This document shows positions 32,705-40,134 of a DNA stretch of 64,000 nucleotides, one piece after another. Location of the stretch: contig CAJUKN010000011.1 of the NCBI GenBank assembly GCA_910587485.1, positions 1 through 64,000 of the forward strand. The letters run 5' to 3'. The first letter of the stretch is position 1, and each line of letters begins with the position of its first letter. Source of the stretch: an uncultured Lachnospira sp. GTDB lineage: Bacteria > Bacillota > Clostridia > Lachnospirales > Lachnospiraceae. The notes under the pieces are model-generated. The model was not told the origin of the DNA and did not search any database. It saw only the letters and a list, made by a program, of their open reading frames with translations. Made by a program: the position numbers and the translations under genes.

Positions 32705-33943
32705 ATGTATATAGAATTGCCAGAAAATGTTAAAAGCATTATAGAGGTGCTTTATTCCAATGGTTATGAGGCTTATGCAGTTGGAGGCTGCGTAAGAGAC
32801 AGTGTACTTGGAAGAAAACCAAAAGATTGGGACATAACGACCTCAGCCCTTCCGCAGGAAGTAAAGTCGTTGTTTAAAAAGACAATTGATACAGGCATCA
32901 AACATGGAACAGTAACTGTTATGATAAAAGGTGAGGGCTATGAGGTTACAACGTATCGTATTGATGGGGTTTATAAAGATGGAAGACATCCAGAAAATGT
33001 AACATTTTCTTCAAAGTTGACAGAAGATTTACAAAGAAGGGATTTTACTATCAATGCGATGGCATATAATGATAAAGTTGGTTTGGTTGACCAGTTTGAT
33101 GGAATGAAAGACTTGCAGGAAGGCGTTATTCGATGTGTAGGTAATCCAAGTGAGCGATTTGGTGAAGATGCATTGAGAATGATGCGTGCAGTACGATTTT
33201 GTGCGCAATTAGGTTTTCGTATGGATAATGATACATATAAAGCGATTATTAAATTGGCGCCTAATATTATGAAAGTTAGTGTAGAGCGTATACAAGTTGA
33301 GTTGATAAAGACTCTTTTGTCCGAAAATCCAGATTATGTTCAAAAATTTCAAGAAACGGGATTGTTTGCAGGTATACTTCCAAAGATTGATAAAATATTA
33401 TCAAGTAAATATAAAAAAAGCACGCTTATAATGTTAAAGCTTTCAGAATGTACAACGATACTTCGCTATGCAGCACTTTTTCATTCGATTGATTATGAAG
33501 ATATACAAGAAATATTAAAATCATTGAAACTAGATAATTATACGATTGATACGGTCTCAAAATTAATCAAATATTCTAAAAATATAATAGAAGAAAATGA
33601 ACCTGCTGTCAGAGAAGCATTGCACAAATATGGAAAAGACATGTTGAATTTAATGTTAAAACATGAAAAGGCTGTTATTGCGACAAAGGAAGCTGTTACA
33701 GGAATCATGCTGCCTGCCAGAAAAAAACATTTGGCAGTTATGGAAAACATGGTGAGTCATATTATAGAACGAGGTGATTGTTTTACATTGAAAGACCTTG
33801 ATATTACTGGTAATGATTTGATGGAGTATGGTTTGAAAGGACCAGAAGTTGGAAGAATATTAGGACTTCTTCTCGATATTGTAATAGAAAATCAAAAATT
33901 AAATGATAAACAGACTCTTATAGCATTGATAGAACATTTATAA
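32705..33943 (+). CDS. cca: CCA tRNA nucleotidyltransferase
   Basis: This 412-residue class II nucleotidyltransferase adds or repairs the 3' CCA end of tRNA without a template. It has the NTP-binding site AVGGCVRDSVLGRKPKDWDITTSA with the catalytic DxD, the basic RRDFTINAMAYN, and ERFGEDALRMMRAVRFCAQLGF, followed by a helical tail. Members also include poly(A) polymerases, so the CCA activity is the usual reading for this context. It has no clear ribosome site and may be translationally coupled to proS, 12 bp upstream. Confidence 0.92.
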   Translation: MYIELPENVKSIIEVLYSNGYEAYAVGGCVRDSVLGRKPKDWDITTSALPQEVKSLFKKTIDTGIKHGTVTVMIKGEGYEVTTYRIDGVYKDGRHPENVTFSSKLTEDLQRRDFTINAMAYNDKVGLVDQFDGMKDLQEGVIRCVGNPSERFGEDALRMMRAVRFCAQLGFRMDNDTYKAIIKLAPNIMKVSVERIQVELIKTLLSENPDYVQKFQETGLFAGILPKIDKILSSKYKKSTLIMLKLSECTTILRYAALFHSIDYEDIQEILKSLKLDNYTIDTVSKLIKYSKNIIEENEPAVREALHKYGKDMLNLMLKHEKAVIATKEAVTGIMLPARKKHLAVMENMVSHIIERGDCFTLKDLDITGNDLMEYGLKGPEVGRILGLLLDIVIENQKLNDKQTLIALIEHL

Positions 33944-33945
33944 AA

Positions 33946-33984
33946 AATAACTCTTAGTTGGAAAACAACTAAGAGTTATTTTTA
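33946..33984 (+). terminator. Terminator of the proS-cca operon (copy 1 of a direct repeat)
   Basis: AATAACTCTTAGTTG and CAACTAAGAGTTATT form a perfect 15-bp stem with GAAAA as the loop, followed by TTTT. A 41-bp segment of this terminator is repeated exactly at 34579-34618. Confidence 0.9.
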
Positions 33985-33989
33985 TGTTG

Positions 33990-34055
33990 GATTATAGTCA
34001 AGCAGTTATTCACAATCTACTTTGTTATTTGCTTATAATCTCATTGCTACTTCAT
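33990..34055 (-). repeat. Hairpin element family A, copy 4
   Basis: Core 34000-34022: on the reverse strand AAGTAGAT-TGTGAAT-AACTGCTT. It aligns with copy 1 over about 55 nt, including AAGCAAATAACAAAG before and GACTATA after. It lies between the first terminator repeat and the toxin-like locus, in the reverse orientation to its upstream gene. Confidence 0.7.
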
Positions 34056-34184
34056 GGCATTTTTTAAATAGGCAAGTTTAATTCCCAATTAAAAAACGAG
34101 AAACTTCCCTGATGAAGTTAAAAAATATTCATTATTGAATTTGCTTTTTAAGTATGGTTGTGTATGGCAATATTCGACATAATG

Positions 34185-34193
34185 TGATATAAT
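34185..34193 (+). promoter_or_regulatory. Extended -10 promoter of the toxin-like mRNA
   Basis: TGATATAAT at 34185-34193 is a TG-extended -10 element. No good -35 is seen, which an extended -10 does not require. It would start an mRNA at about 34200, giving a leader of about 65 nt. Confidence 0.5.
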
Positions 34194-34236
34194 TCTTTTA
34201 GTCAAATTAGAGCAAGTAGGGATAGTCTGCGGTTGT

Positions 34237-34259
34237 CCTTTCTGGAAACAGGAAGGAGG
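34237..34259 (+). promoter_or_regulatory. Hairpin sequestering the toxin ribosome-binding site
   Basis: CCTTTCTG-GAAA-CAGGAAGG is an 8-bp stem (one G-U) with a GAAA tetraloop. Its 3' arm contains half of the AAGGAGG ribosome site for the ATG at 34265, so folding would block initiation. The related locus at 4 kb has a different hairpin (CCTCT/AGAGG) in the same place. Confidence 0.65.
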
Positions 34260-34264
34260 TTAGT

Positions 34265-34348
34265 ATGAACACACTTGAAGTACTTACATTGCTGTTAGTT
34301 ATTTTCGCAGCATTAACATACTTAGACAACAGAAACAATCGCAAGTAA
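34265..34348 (+). CDS. 27-residue hydrophobic type I toxin-like peptide
   Basis: The peptide begins MNTLEVLTLLLVIFAALTYL and ends DNRNNRK. A single membrane-spanning segment (about residues 4-20) is followed by a polar, basic tail. This size and layout match small membrane toxins such as the holin-like toxin families of Firmicutes, though I cannot name the family with certainty. The start follows AAGGAGG with a 5-nt spacer, and that ribosome site is covered by a hairpin. A reverse-strand promoter opposite the 3' end should make an antisense RNA. A related, interrupted copy lies at 4068-4181. It is too short for normal gene callers and lies in a 730-bp gap. Confidence 0.7.
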   Translation: MNTLEVLTLLLVIFAALTYLDNRNNRK

Positions 34349-34349
34349 T

Positions 34350-34464
34350 GAACAAGCTATCCTCTACTGGCAATAGGGGATAGCTTATAGTCCATTAAAC
34401 TCTTTAATTGATTATTCGTTTCCGATTGTGCAGCCGTTGGATTTGTCAATATCCTTCGGTTTCT
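34350..34464 (-). ncRNA. Predicted antisense RNA antitoxin
   Basis: The reverse-strand promoter at 34471-34499 would start an RNA at about 34464. It would run across the region 3' of the peptide gene and include the strong hairpin AAGCTATCC/GGATAGCTT (34353-34386). Overlap with the 3' part of the toxin message is the arrangement of the txpA/RatA system. The RNA is inferred from the promoter and not observed. Confidence 0.5.
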
Positions 34465-34470
34465 AATTTG

Positions 34471-34499
34471 ATTATAAGCCAATATTGTAGATTTTGCAA
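34471..34499 (-). promoter_or_regulatory. Reverse-strand promoter of the antisense RNA (copy 2)
   Basis: TTGCAA and TATAAT are separated by exactly 17 bp on the reverse strand. The decayed locus at 4250-4278 has the same arrangement, with the -10 in the identical context GCTTATAATC. Confidence 0.65.
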
Positions 34500-34511
34500 G
34501 AGGGTTTAGGA

Positions 34512-34546
34512 AATGGGAATGTTTTAGTATTCCCATTTTTGTTTTT
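34512..34546 (+). terminator. Terminator of the toxin-like mRNA
   Basis: AATGGGAAT and ATTCCCATT form a 9-bp stem followed by TTTTGTTTTTT. The predicted toxin message would be about 340 nt. Confidence 0.75.
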
Positions 34547-34577
34547 TGTGCAGTAGAAATAAATTTTTATGTGAATA

Positions 34578-34613
34578 AACTCTTAGTTGGAAAACAACTA
34601 AGAGTTATTTTTA
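34578..34613 (+). terminator. Second copy of the proS-cca terminator
   Basis: ACTCTTAGTTG and CAACTAAGAGT with the same GAAAA loop and T-run as at 33946. The 41-bp stretch 34579-34618 is identical to 33950-33989 except at its last base. The two copies bracket the toxin-antitoxin-like locus. Confidence 0.85.
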
Positions 34614-34671
34614 TGTTTGGGATGACATATGATAGAAAGGGCATTACCGCAAGTACGAGAGGAGGCTGGAT

Positions 34672-35670
34672 ATGAACGAAAAATCTTTGGAGGTCACAAA
34701 ACAGTATGACTTTGAAATAATCCGTGTTATTAGGGGCAGAGGGGGCATGATACTCCATACAGATGATGGAGTGAAATTGCTGTTAGAATGTCGATATGCA
34801 GAGAGTTATTATGATAGAGAAAGTATAATTACAGAGGCAATAGTTGGGAATGGATATAATAATGTTGATACTTTTGTAAAAAACTGTGATGAAAAAGTGG
34901 TGACCTATAATGAGAGCGACCATAAAAAATATATTATCAAAAATTGGTTTGATGGAAACGAGTGTAATGTAAAAAGTATTGATGAGTTGAGTGCATCGGT
35001 AGCAGCACTTGCAAAGCTGCATACAGCTTTCGATGAAGTTTCTTTAAATATAGAAAAAGAAAGTGTTAATAGCAGTGAAAATTTTATTATGCAGTATTTG
35101 CGCCATACCAAAGAGTTAAAAAAGGCAATGAATTATTTAAAGAAAAAGAAAAAGCGTTCAAGCTATGAACTTCTTATGTTGAAAAGTATTCCTTATTATT
35201 ATGATGAAGCAATAAAGGCTGTAAATAACTTATCGAAAGAAAAATATACAAACAGAATTAATCAGGCGATTCAAAACAAAGAGCTTGTACATGGTGCATT
35301 TAATTATCACAATGTTATTATTAGCTTTGGTAATGTGGCAATAACAAATTTTGATAAGTGCAGAATTGATTGTCAGATATGTGATTTATATCAGTTTATG
35401 AGAAAGATATTGGAAAAATATAATTGGAGTATTGAAGTGGCATATAAGCTTATCAATGAATATGATAAAGTAAGAACAATTACAGAAGTAGATTTGCAAT
35501 TGCTAGGGGCATTATTTGCATTTCCAGAAAAATATTGGAAGCTGATAAATTATTATTATAATTCCAATAAGGCATGGATACCACCTAAGAGTATTGAAAA
35601 ATTAAATGTTTGTATGGAACAAAATTACAGAAGACTTGATTTTCTTGCAACAATAGGCGCATTGTGTTAA
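34672..35670 (+). CDS. CotS-type spore coat / aminoglycoside phosphotransferase-like protein
   Basis: This 332-residue protein has the CotS/YutH pattern, a degenerate kinase fold of the aminoglycoside phosphotransferase group found in spore-coat-associated proteins. An N-terminal beta-rich lobe (DFEIIRVIRGRGGMILHTDDGVKLLLE) is followed by helices. A catalytic-loop-like ELVHGAFNYHNVIIS and DKCRIDCQICDLYQFMRKI are where the kinase loop and DFG-like part would be. The usual catalytic aspartate in the HxDxxxxN loop appears as HGAFNYHN, so activity is doubtful. The start follows GAGGAGGCTGGAT. It begins the long envelope-related run of forward genes. Confidence 0.75.
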   Translation: MNEKSLEVTKQYDFEIIRVIRGRGGMILHTDDGVKLLLECRYAESYYDRESIITEAIVGNGYNNVDTFVKNCDEKVVTYNESDHKKYIIKNWFDGNECNVKSIDELSASVAALAKLHTAFDEVSLNIEKESVNSSENFIMQYLRHTKELKKAMNYLKKKKKRSSYELLMLKSIPYYYDEAIKAVNNLSKEKYTNRINQAIQNKELVHGAFNYHNVIISFGNVAITNFDKCRIDCQICDLYQFMRKILEKYNWSIEVAYKLINEYDKVRTITEVDLQLLGALFAFPEKYWKLINYYYNSNKAWIPPKSIEKLNVCMEQNYRRLDFLATIGALC

Positions 35671-35720
35671 ACTTTTAATGGGTTTTATTGTTTAACATAA
35701 TAGAAAGTTGAGAATGTACA

Positions 35721-37139
35721 ATGAATAAATTGCATAAATACAAAGTTTACAGAACAATAGTAATATTGATGATGTGTGTTATATTTTGTGTAAATATGAC
35801 AGGTTGTGGAGAGACAAAAGAATCAACAATTAAACCAGGCAGTTCTATACTTGTCCCTCCAAAAAAATCGATTAAAGAAGCGCCAACAAATAAAAATTCA
35901 GATGAGCTAACTATTACAGGTGTTTTATCGTATAATGATAAGACAGAAAAAAAAGCACATTTTGTGGATATTAGTTCAAATGTAGAATATGAGGTGCCAT
36001 ATTCGGGAGGCACAGATATTCAATCAAAGTATGGTACTGTTATTTCACCAGGAAGTATGCAGTTAGGCGCTATATATGATGTTGTATGTTATAAAAGCGG
36101 TATTGCTAAGTCAATTTATGGCAACAAAAATGAATGGGAAAAGAAAAGTGTAAATGATATTGAAGTAGATGAAAGTTCCAAAAAGATTGTGGTTGGAGCT
36201 TCTAATCTAAAATATGATGAAAAAATAGTTATTTTGTCAGGTGATGATAGAGTAGCAATTGCATCCATTATCAAGCAAGATGAAGTTACTATAAGAGGAA
36301 TAGATAATACAGCATATTCTATTATCGTGAATGTAGACCATGGGTATATTCGATTTACAGGTGTAAGTGCATTTATTGGAGGATATGTTACTATAGGAAG
36401 AGATAATATGTACACTGTTACAGAGGATATGCTTGTCGCTTCCAAAGTTGGCAATCAACAAATTGAAATTCAGTCTGGCAATACAAAATCAACGAAAGAA
36501 GTAACGGTTGAAAAGGGACAGGAAGCAGTCGTTGATTTTAGCGAGTTTATTCTTCCCGCTACGAAGCAAGGAGCAGTTATATTTAAAGTTTCGCCTTCTG
36601 ATGCAATTATGTCAATTGACGGCAAAGAAGTGGATTATTCTGAGCCAATACAGCTTACATATGGTAAACATAATATAAGACTTGTGGCAAATCATTATGA
36701 AGAGTACACAGAAACAATCGTTGTAAATTCGCTATATTTTACAAAAGTGATTGATATGACACCAAAGAGTGCAGTAAAATCAACAACGAAAAGTTCGACC
36801 AATTCGGCAAATTCTAATTTGACAGAAGGATATAGCGTTCAGGTGGTGGAGCCTCAAGGGGCTGCTCTTTATGTGGATAGTGTATATATTGGGATTGTGC
36901 CTTGTGCATTTGATAAAAAAGTTGGTACAAAGACGATAACGCTTACAAAAAGTGGATATAATACAATTAGTTATTCGATTTCTATTAGTAATACAGCAGG
37001 TGATTTGACCTATTCGTTCCCACAGATGGAAAAGGCAAATAGTAATGGTGCAACACAAACTCCTACACAGACTCCTACACAAGCACCTACCCAGACACCA
37101 ACAACAGCAGCACAGGAACAAAAAACAACAAAGAAATGA
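35721..37139 (+). CDS. PEGA-domain lipoprotein
   Basis: This 472-residue exported protein has a lipoprotein signal with the lipobox NMTGC, about residues 26-30. The mature part has a beta-rich N-terminal domain and two PEGA domains (about 285-340 and 372-430), recognisable from IMSIDGKEVDYSEP and ALYVDSVYIGIVP. The tail is a Thr/Pro/Gln linker of the type TQTPTQAPTQ. PEGA proteins are surface lipoproteins of unclear role, often near polysaccharide or secretion genes. The aminotransferase gene follows 7 bp later, so the two are probably cotranscribed. Confidence 0.88.
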   Translation: MNKLHKYKVYRTIVILMMCVIFCVNMTGCGETKESTIKPGSSILVPPKKSIKEAPTNKNSDELTITGVLSYNDKTEKKAHFVDISSNVEYEVPYSGGTDIQSKYGTVISPGSMQLGAIYDVVCYKSGIAKSIYGNKNEWEKKSVNDIEVDESSKKIVVGASNLKYDEKIVILSGDDRVAIASIIKQDEVTIRGIDNTAYSIIVNVDHGYIRFTGVSAFIGGYVTIGRDNMYTVTEDMLVASKVGNQQIEIQSGNTKSTKEVTVEKGQEAVVDFSEFILPATKQGAVIFKVSPSDAIMSIDGKEVDYSEPIQLTYGKHNIRLVANHYEEYTETIVVNSLYFTKVIDMTPKSAVKSTTKSSTNSANSNLTEGYSVQVVEPQGAALYVDSVYIGIVPCAFDKKVGTKTITLTKSGYNTISYSISISNTAGDLTYSFPQMEKANSNGATQTPTQTPTQAPTQTPTTAAQEQKTTKK

Positions 37140-37146
37140 GGAAACA

Positions 37147-38343
37147 ATGAACATACCATTTTCACCACCAGATATCACAGAAGAAGAAATTGAAGCTGTA
37201 GCTGAGGTCTTGCGTTCAGGTTGGATAACAACAGGACCAAAAACAAAAGCATTAGAGAAAGAAATAGCACAGTTTTGTCACACATCAAAAGCCGTTTGTA
37301 TGAATTCTGCAACGGCATGTATGGAAATGATATTGCGAATTTTTGGCATAGGACCAGGTGATGAGGTTATTGTGCCTGCATATACGTACACTGCTTCCGC
37401 CAGCGTGGTTTGCCACGTTGGCGCAGTACTTAAATTAGTTGATGTATCAAAAGATTCTCTTCATATGGATTATGCTGTCCTAGAACAGATGATAACAGAT
37501 AAGACAAAGGCCATTATACCTGTTGATATTGGTGGTATAATGGAAGATTATGCTGCTATCAGAACAATCGTAATGTCGAAAAAAGCGATATTTAAGCCTG
37601 CTAATAAGTTGCAGGAAGCACTTGGACATGTCTTGATTCTTGCTGATTCTGCACATGGTTTTGGCGCAGTGCGAGATGGTAAAATGAGCGGTGAATATGC
37701 CGATTTTACAAGTTTTTCTTTTCATGCAGTCAAGAATTTTACGACAGCAGAGGGCGGAGCCTTAGTGTGGAAAGATATTGAACAGATAGACAATGAAGCG
37801 TTGTATCATAACTTTATGCTTCTTAGTTTACATGGGCAGTCCAAAGATGCATTGGCAAAGACAAGCCTCTGTGCATGGGAATATGATATTATCGACACAT
37901 ATTATAAGTGCAATATGACCGATATTATGGCAGCGATAGGATTGGTGCAGATGAAACGATATCCAAAGCTGCTTGCACGCAGAAGACAAATTATAGAACG
38001 CTACACATCTGGAATAAAAGCTGATAATGTGGCAATTATGAACCATTACACAGAGGAGTATCAGTCAAGCGGACATCTTTATATGGTCAGACTTCTAGGA
38101 CAAGAAGAATCCTATCGAAATGAGATTATACGCAGAATGGCTGAGGCAGGAGTTGCCACAAATGTACATTATAAGCCGCTTCCTATGCACACTGCTTACA
38201 AGAAAATGGGTTTTGATATAAAAGATTACCCAAATGCTTATGCGATGTATTGCAATGAGATAACACTTCCTCTAAATACTTGTCTTACGGATGAACAAGT
38301 AGAATATGTTATCAAGACATTTAATGAGGTTATAAGTAAGTAG
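37147..38343 (+). CDS. DegT/DnrJ/EryC1/StrS-family PLP aminotransferase
   Basis: This 398-residue enzyme transfers an amino group to a keto-sugar nucleotide, a common step in making amino sugars for surface glycans. It has the N-terminal FSPPDITEEEIEAV and RSGWITTGPKTKALEKE, VIVPAYTYTASASVV, DSAHGFGA, and the PLP lysine in SFHAVKNFTTAEGG. The start at 37147 follows GAGGAAACA; the frame extends upstream into the PEGA gene but without a ribosome site. The last codons and the TAG stop fall in a family A hairpin element. The product sugar cannot be named. Confidence 0.93.
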   Translation: MNIPFSPPDITEEEIEAVAEVLRSGWITTGPKTKALEKEIAQFCHTSKAVCMNSATACMEMILRIFGIGPGDEVIVPAYTYTASASVVCHVGAVLKLVDVSKDSLHMDYAVLEQMITDKTKAIIPVDIGGIMEDYAAIRTIVMSKKAIFKPANKLQEALGHVLILADSAHGFGAVRDGKMSGEYADFTSFSFHAVKNFTTAEGGALVWKDIEQIDNEALYHNFMLLSLHGQSKDALAKTSLCAWEYDIIDTYYKCNMTDIMAAIGLVQMKRYPKLLARRRQIIERYTSGIKADNVAIMNHYTEEYQSSGHLYMVRLLGQEESYRNEIIRRMAEAGVATNVHYKPLPMHTAYKKMGFDIKDYPNAYAMYCNEITLPLNTCLTDEQVEYVIKTFNEVISK

Positions 38344-38372
38344 TAAAACAGATTGTGAATATCTGTTTAACA
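38327..38372 (+). repeat. Hairpin element family A, copy 5 (overlaps an aminotransferase stop codon)
   Basis: Core 38346-38368: AAACAGAT-TGTGAAT-ATCTGTTT, a perfect 8-bp stem. The upstream AAGTAG, conserved in copies 1 and 7, supplies the TAG stop (38341-38343) of the aminotransferase gene. Confidence 0.75.
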
Positions 38373-38515
38373 AAGACATTTTATATAAAATAATTATAAG
38401 TTGGACAACTTTAGGTATAAAGTGTTTAAAAATAATATTATTGATAATGAAATAATGATAGCAATATATTTAAGATGGAAGTAAAGTTTGATTGACGGGT
38501 GGATAGGAGGTTACA

Positions 38516-39211
38516 ATGAGATTAAAAGAATGGTCTAAGCTTCCTGATAAGATGAGAACAAAGGAAGTGCGAAAATATTATAATATTCTTATTAAACATA
38601 GCGGTTGGTTTAAATTTAAGCGTATTATGGATATTTTTGTTGCAAGTGTGATGCTTATTGTGTTGGCATTGCCTATGGCAGTAATAGCAGTTTTTATAAA
38701 AGCAGACTCAAAAGGTCCTGTTCTTTTTAAGCAAAAAAGAGTGACACAATATGGAAGAATTTTTGAGATATATAAATTTAGAACAATGGTAGAAAATGCT
38801 GCTAGCATAGGCAGTCAAGTAACAGTAAAAAATGATGTGAGAATTACAAAGGTTGGAAAAGTTTTAAGAAAATTCAGGATAGATGAGTTTCCACAAGTAT
38901 TTAATATTATTAGAGGAGATATGACACTGGTCGGAACACGTCCAGAAGTTATAAAATATGTACAGTGTTATACGCCTCAGATGTATGCCACATTGCTTTT
39001 GCCTGCTGGTCTTACTTCTAGGACAAGCATTGCCTATAAAGATGAAGAAAAACTTTTAAGCAATGCTTCAAATGCTGATAAAGTATATATTCATGATATA
39101 TTACCTGTTAAAATGAAATATAACCTTGAAAGTTTAAAACATTTTGGCTTTAAAGAGGATTGCAGTATACTTTGGGCTACCTTTTTATCTGTATTTAAGA
39201 AAGAAAGTTAA
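38516..39211 (+). CDS. Initiating sugar transferase (polyprenyl glycosylphosphotransferase)
   Basis: This 231-residue membrane enzyme transfers a sugar-1-phosphate to undecaprenyl phosphate, the first step in building a capsule or exopolysaccharide repeat. It has an N-terminal membrane segment (IFVASVMLIVLALPMAVIAVF) and the PF02397-type block with KGPVLFKQKRVTQYGRIFEIYKFRTM, LRKFRIDEFPQVFNIIRGDMTLVGTRPEV and a C-terminal PAGLTSRTS. It starts after AGGAGG with a TTACA spacer. Which sugar it uses is unknown. The aminotransferase upstream suggests an amino- or deoxy-sugar glycan. Confidence 0.92.
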   Translation: MRLKEWSKLPDKMRTKEVRKYYNILIKHSGWFKFKRIMDIFVASVMLIVLALPMAVIAVFIKADSKGPVLFKQKRVTQYGRIFEIYKFRTMVENAASIGSQVTVKNDVRITKVGKVLRKFRIDEFPQVFNIIRGDMTLVGTRPEVIKYVQCYTPQMYATLLLPAGLTSRTSIAYKDEEKLLSNASNADKVYIHDILPVKMKYNLESLKHFGFKEDCSILWATFLSVFKKES

Positions 39212-39244
39212 AAGTGCTTTGTAAGAAATGAGGAACAAAACGTT

Positions 39245-39988
39245 ATGGCAGAAATTAAAGGAATGTTGTCTATCATTATGCCTGCCTATAATGAGGAAAA
39301 ATTAATTTATAACAGTATTATGACAACACTTGATGTAGTACAAGGATTTACTGAAAAACTTGAATTGATAGTAGTAAATGATGGCAGTATTGACAATACT
39401 AAAAATGAGATTTTAAAAGCAAAGAAAAAGGATAAAAGAGTAAAAATCGTTAGTTCAAAAAAAAATCATGGGAAAGGCAGAGCAATTATCTCTGGTCTTA
39501 CAGAGGCTGTAGGAGAATATATTGCATTTCTTGATGCCGATTTAGAGCTGTTTCCAGACCAGTTAGAAGGTTATCTTAATGTAATGAAGCAAAAAAATTA
39601 TGATGTGGTTATTGGCTGTAAATTTCACAAAGATTCTCAATTAAAATATCCATTCAAACGCAAAGTGATGAGTATAGGATATTATCTCATGTTAAGAATA
39701 TTATTCCATCTTAATGTAAAAGATACCCAAACCGGAATTAAATTATTTAAGGCAAGTGTATTAAAGCCTGTTGCACATTTAATTCGCACATCAGGGTTTG
39801 CTTATGATGTGGAATTATTAGTAGCGCTAAATAGAAGGGGTTGTACAATAAAACAGATGCCCGTTCATGTTGTTTATGTAAGAAAGAAAGATTCTAAAAG
39901 AATCGTGTTTAAAGATATTGTGAAAGCGTTTAAAGATACATGGCTGATATTTGGAAGAACATATATGAAACATTATTATGATTGTTAA
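39245..39988 (+). CDS. Family 2 glycosyltransferase (dolichol-phosphate mannosyltransferase-like)
   Basis: This 247-residue soluble enzyme has the GT2 A-fold: LSIIMPAYNEEKLIYNSI, VVNDGSIDNT, KNHGKGRAIISGL, and the metal-binding DADLELFPDQLEGY. The C-terminal KDTQTGIKLFKASVLKPV is typical of polyprenol-phosphate sugar synthases. The likely product is a lipid-linked sugar donor for the GT-C proteins encoded downstream. It is 33 bp after the initiating transferase gene, so the two should be co-transcribed. Confidence 0.9.
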   Translation: MAEIKGMLSIIMPAYNEEKLIYNSIMTTLDVVQGFTEKLELIVVNDGSIDNTKNEILKAKKKDKRVKIVSSKKNHGKGRAIISGLTEAVGEYIAFLDADLELFPDQLEGYLNVMKQKNYDVVIGCKFHKDSQLKYPFKRKVMSIGYYLMLRILFHLNVKDTQTGIKLFKASVLKPVAHLIRTSGFAYDVELLVALNRRGCTIKQMPVHVVYVRKKDSKRIVFKDIVKAFKDTWLIFGRTYMKHYYDC

Positions 39989-40134
39989 ATAAGTATTTAC
40001 AATTCTTGTAAGATGTGGGTATAATAAAAGGTAAATTTTAGGTGATAAACTTGTTTTTTGTGAGTAGTGTATGAACATATAGAACAATAAGCCATTTATG
40101 GACTCACAGATAAATCAAGAATGGGAGAATTGAA

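Noticed and set aside
34441..34460. Reverse-strand TTGACA near 34451 as an antisense promoter
   Set aside because: No -10 follows at 16-18 bp, whereas the pair at 34471-34499 has a TATAAT at exactly 17 bp.
39988..40010. Possible eighth family A hairpin (AAGTATTTACAATTCTT)
   Set aside because: It matches the loop in reverse but the stem does not pair well, so I left it out.
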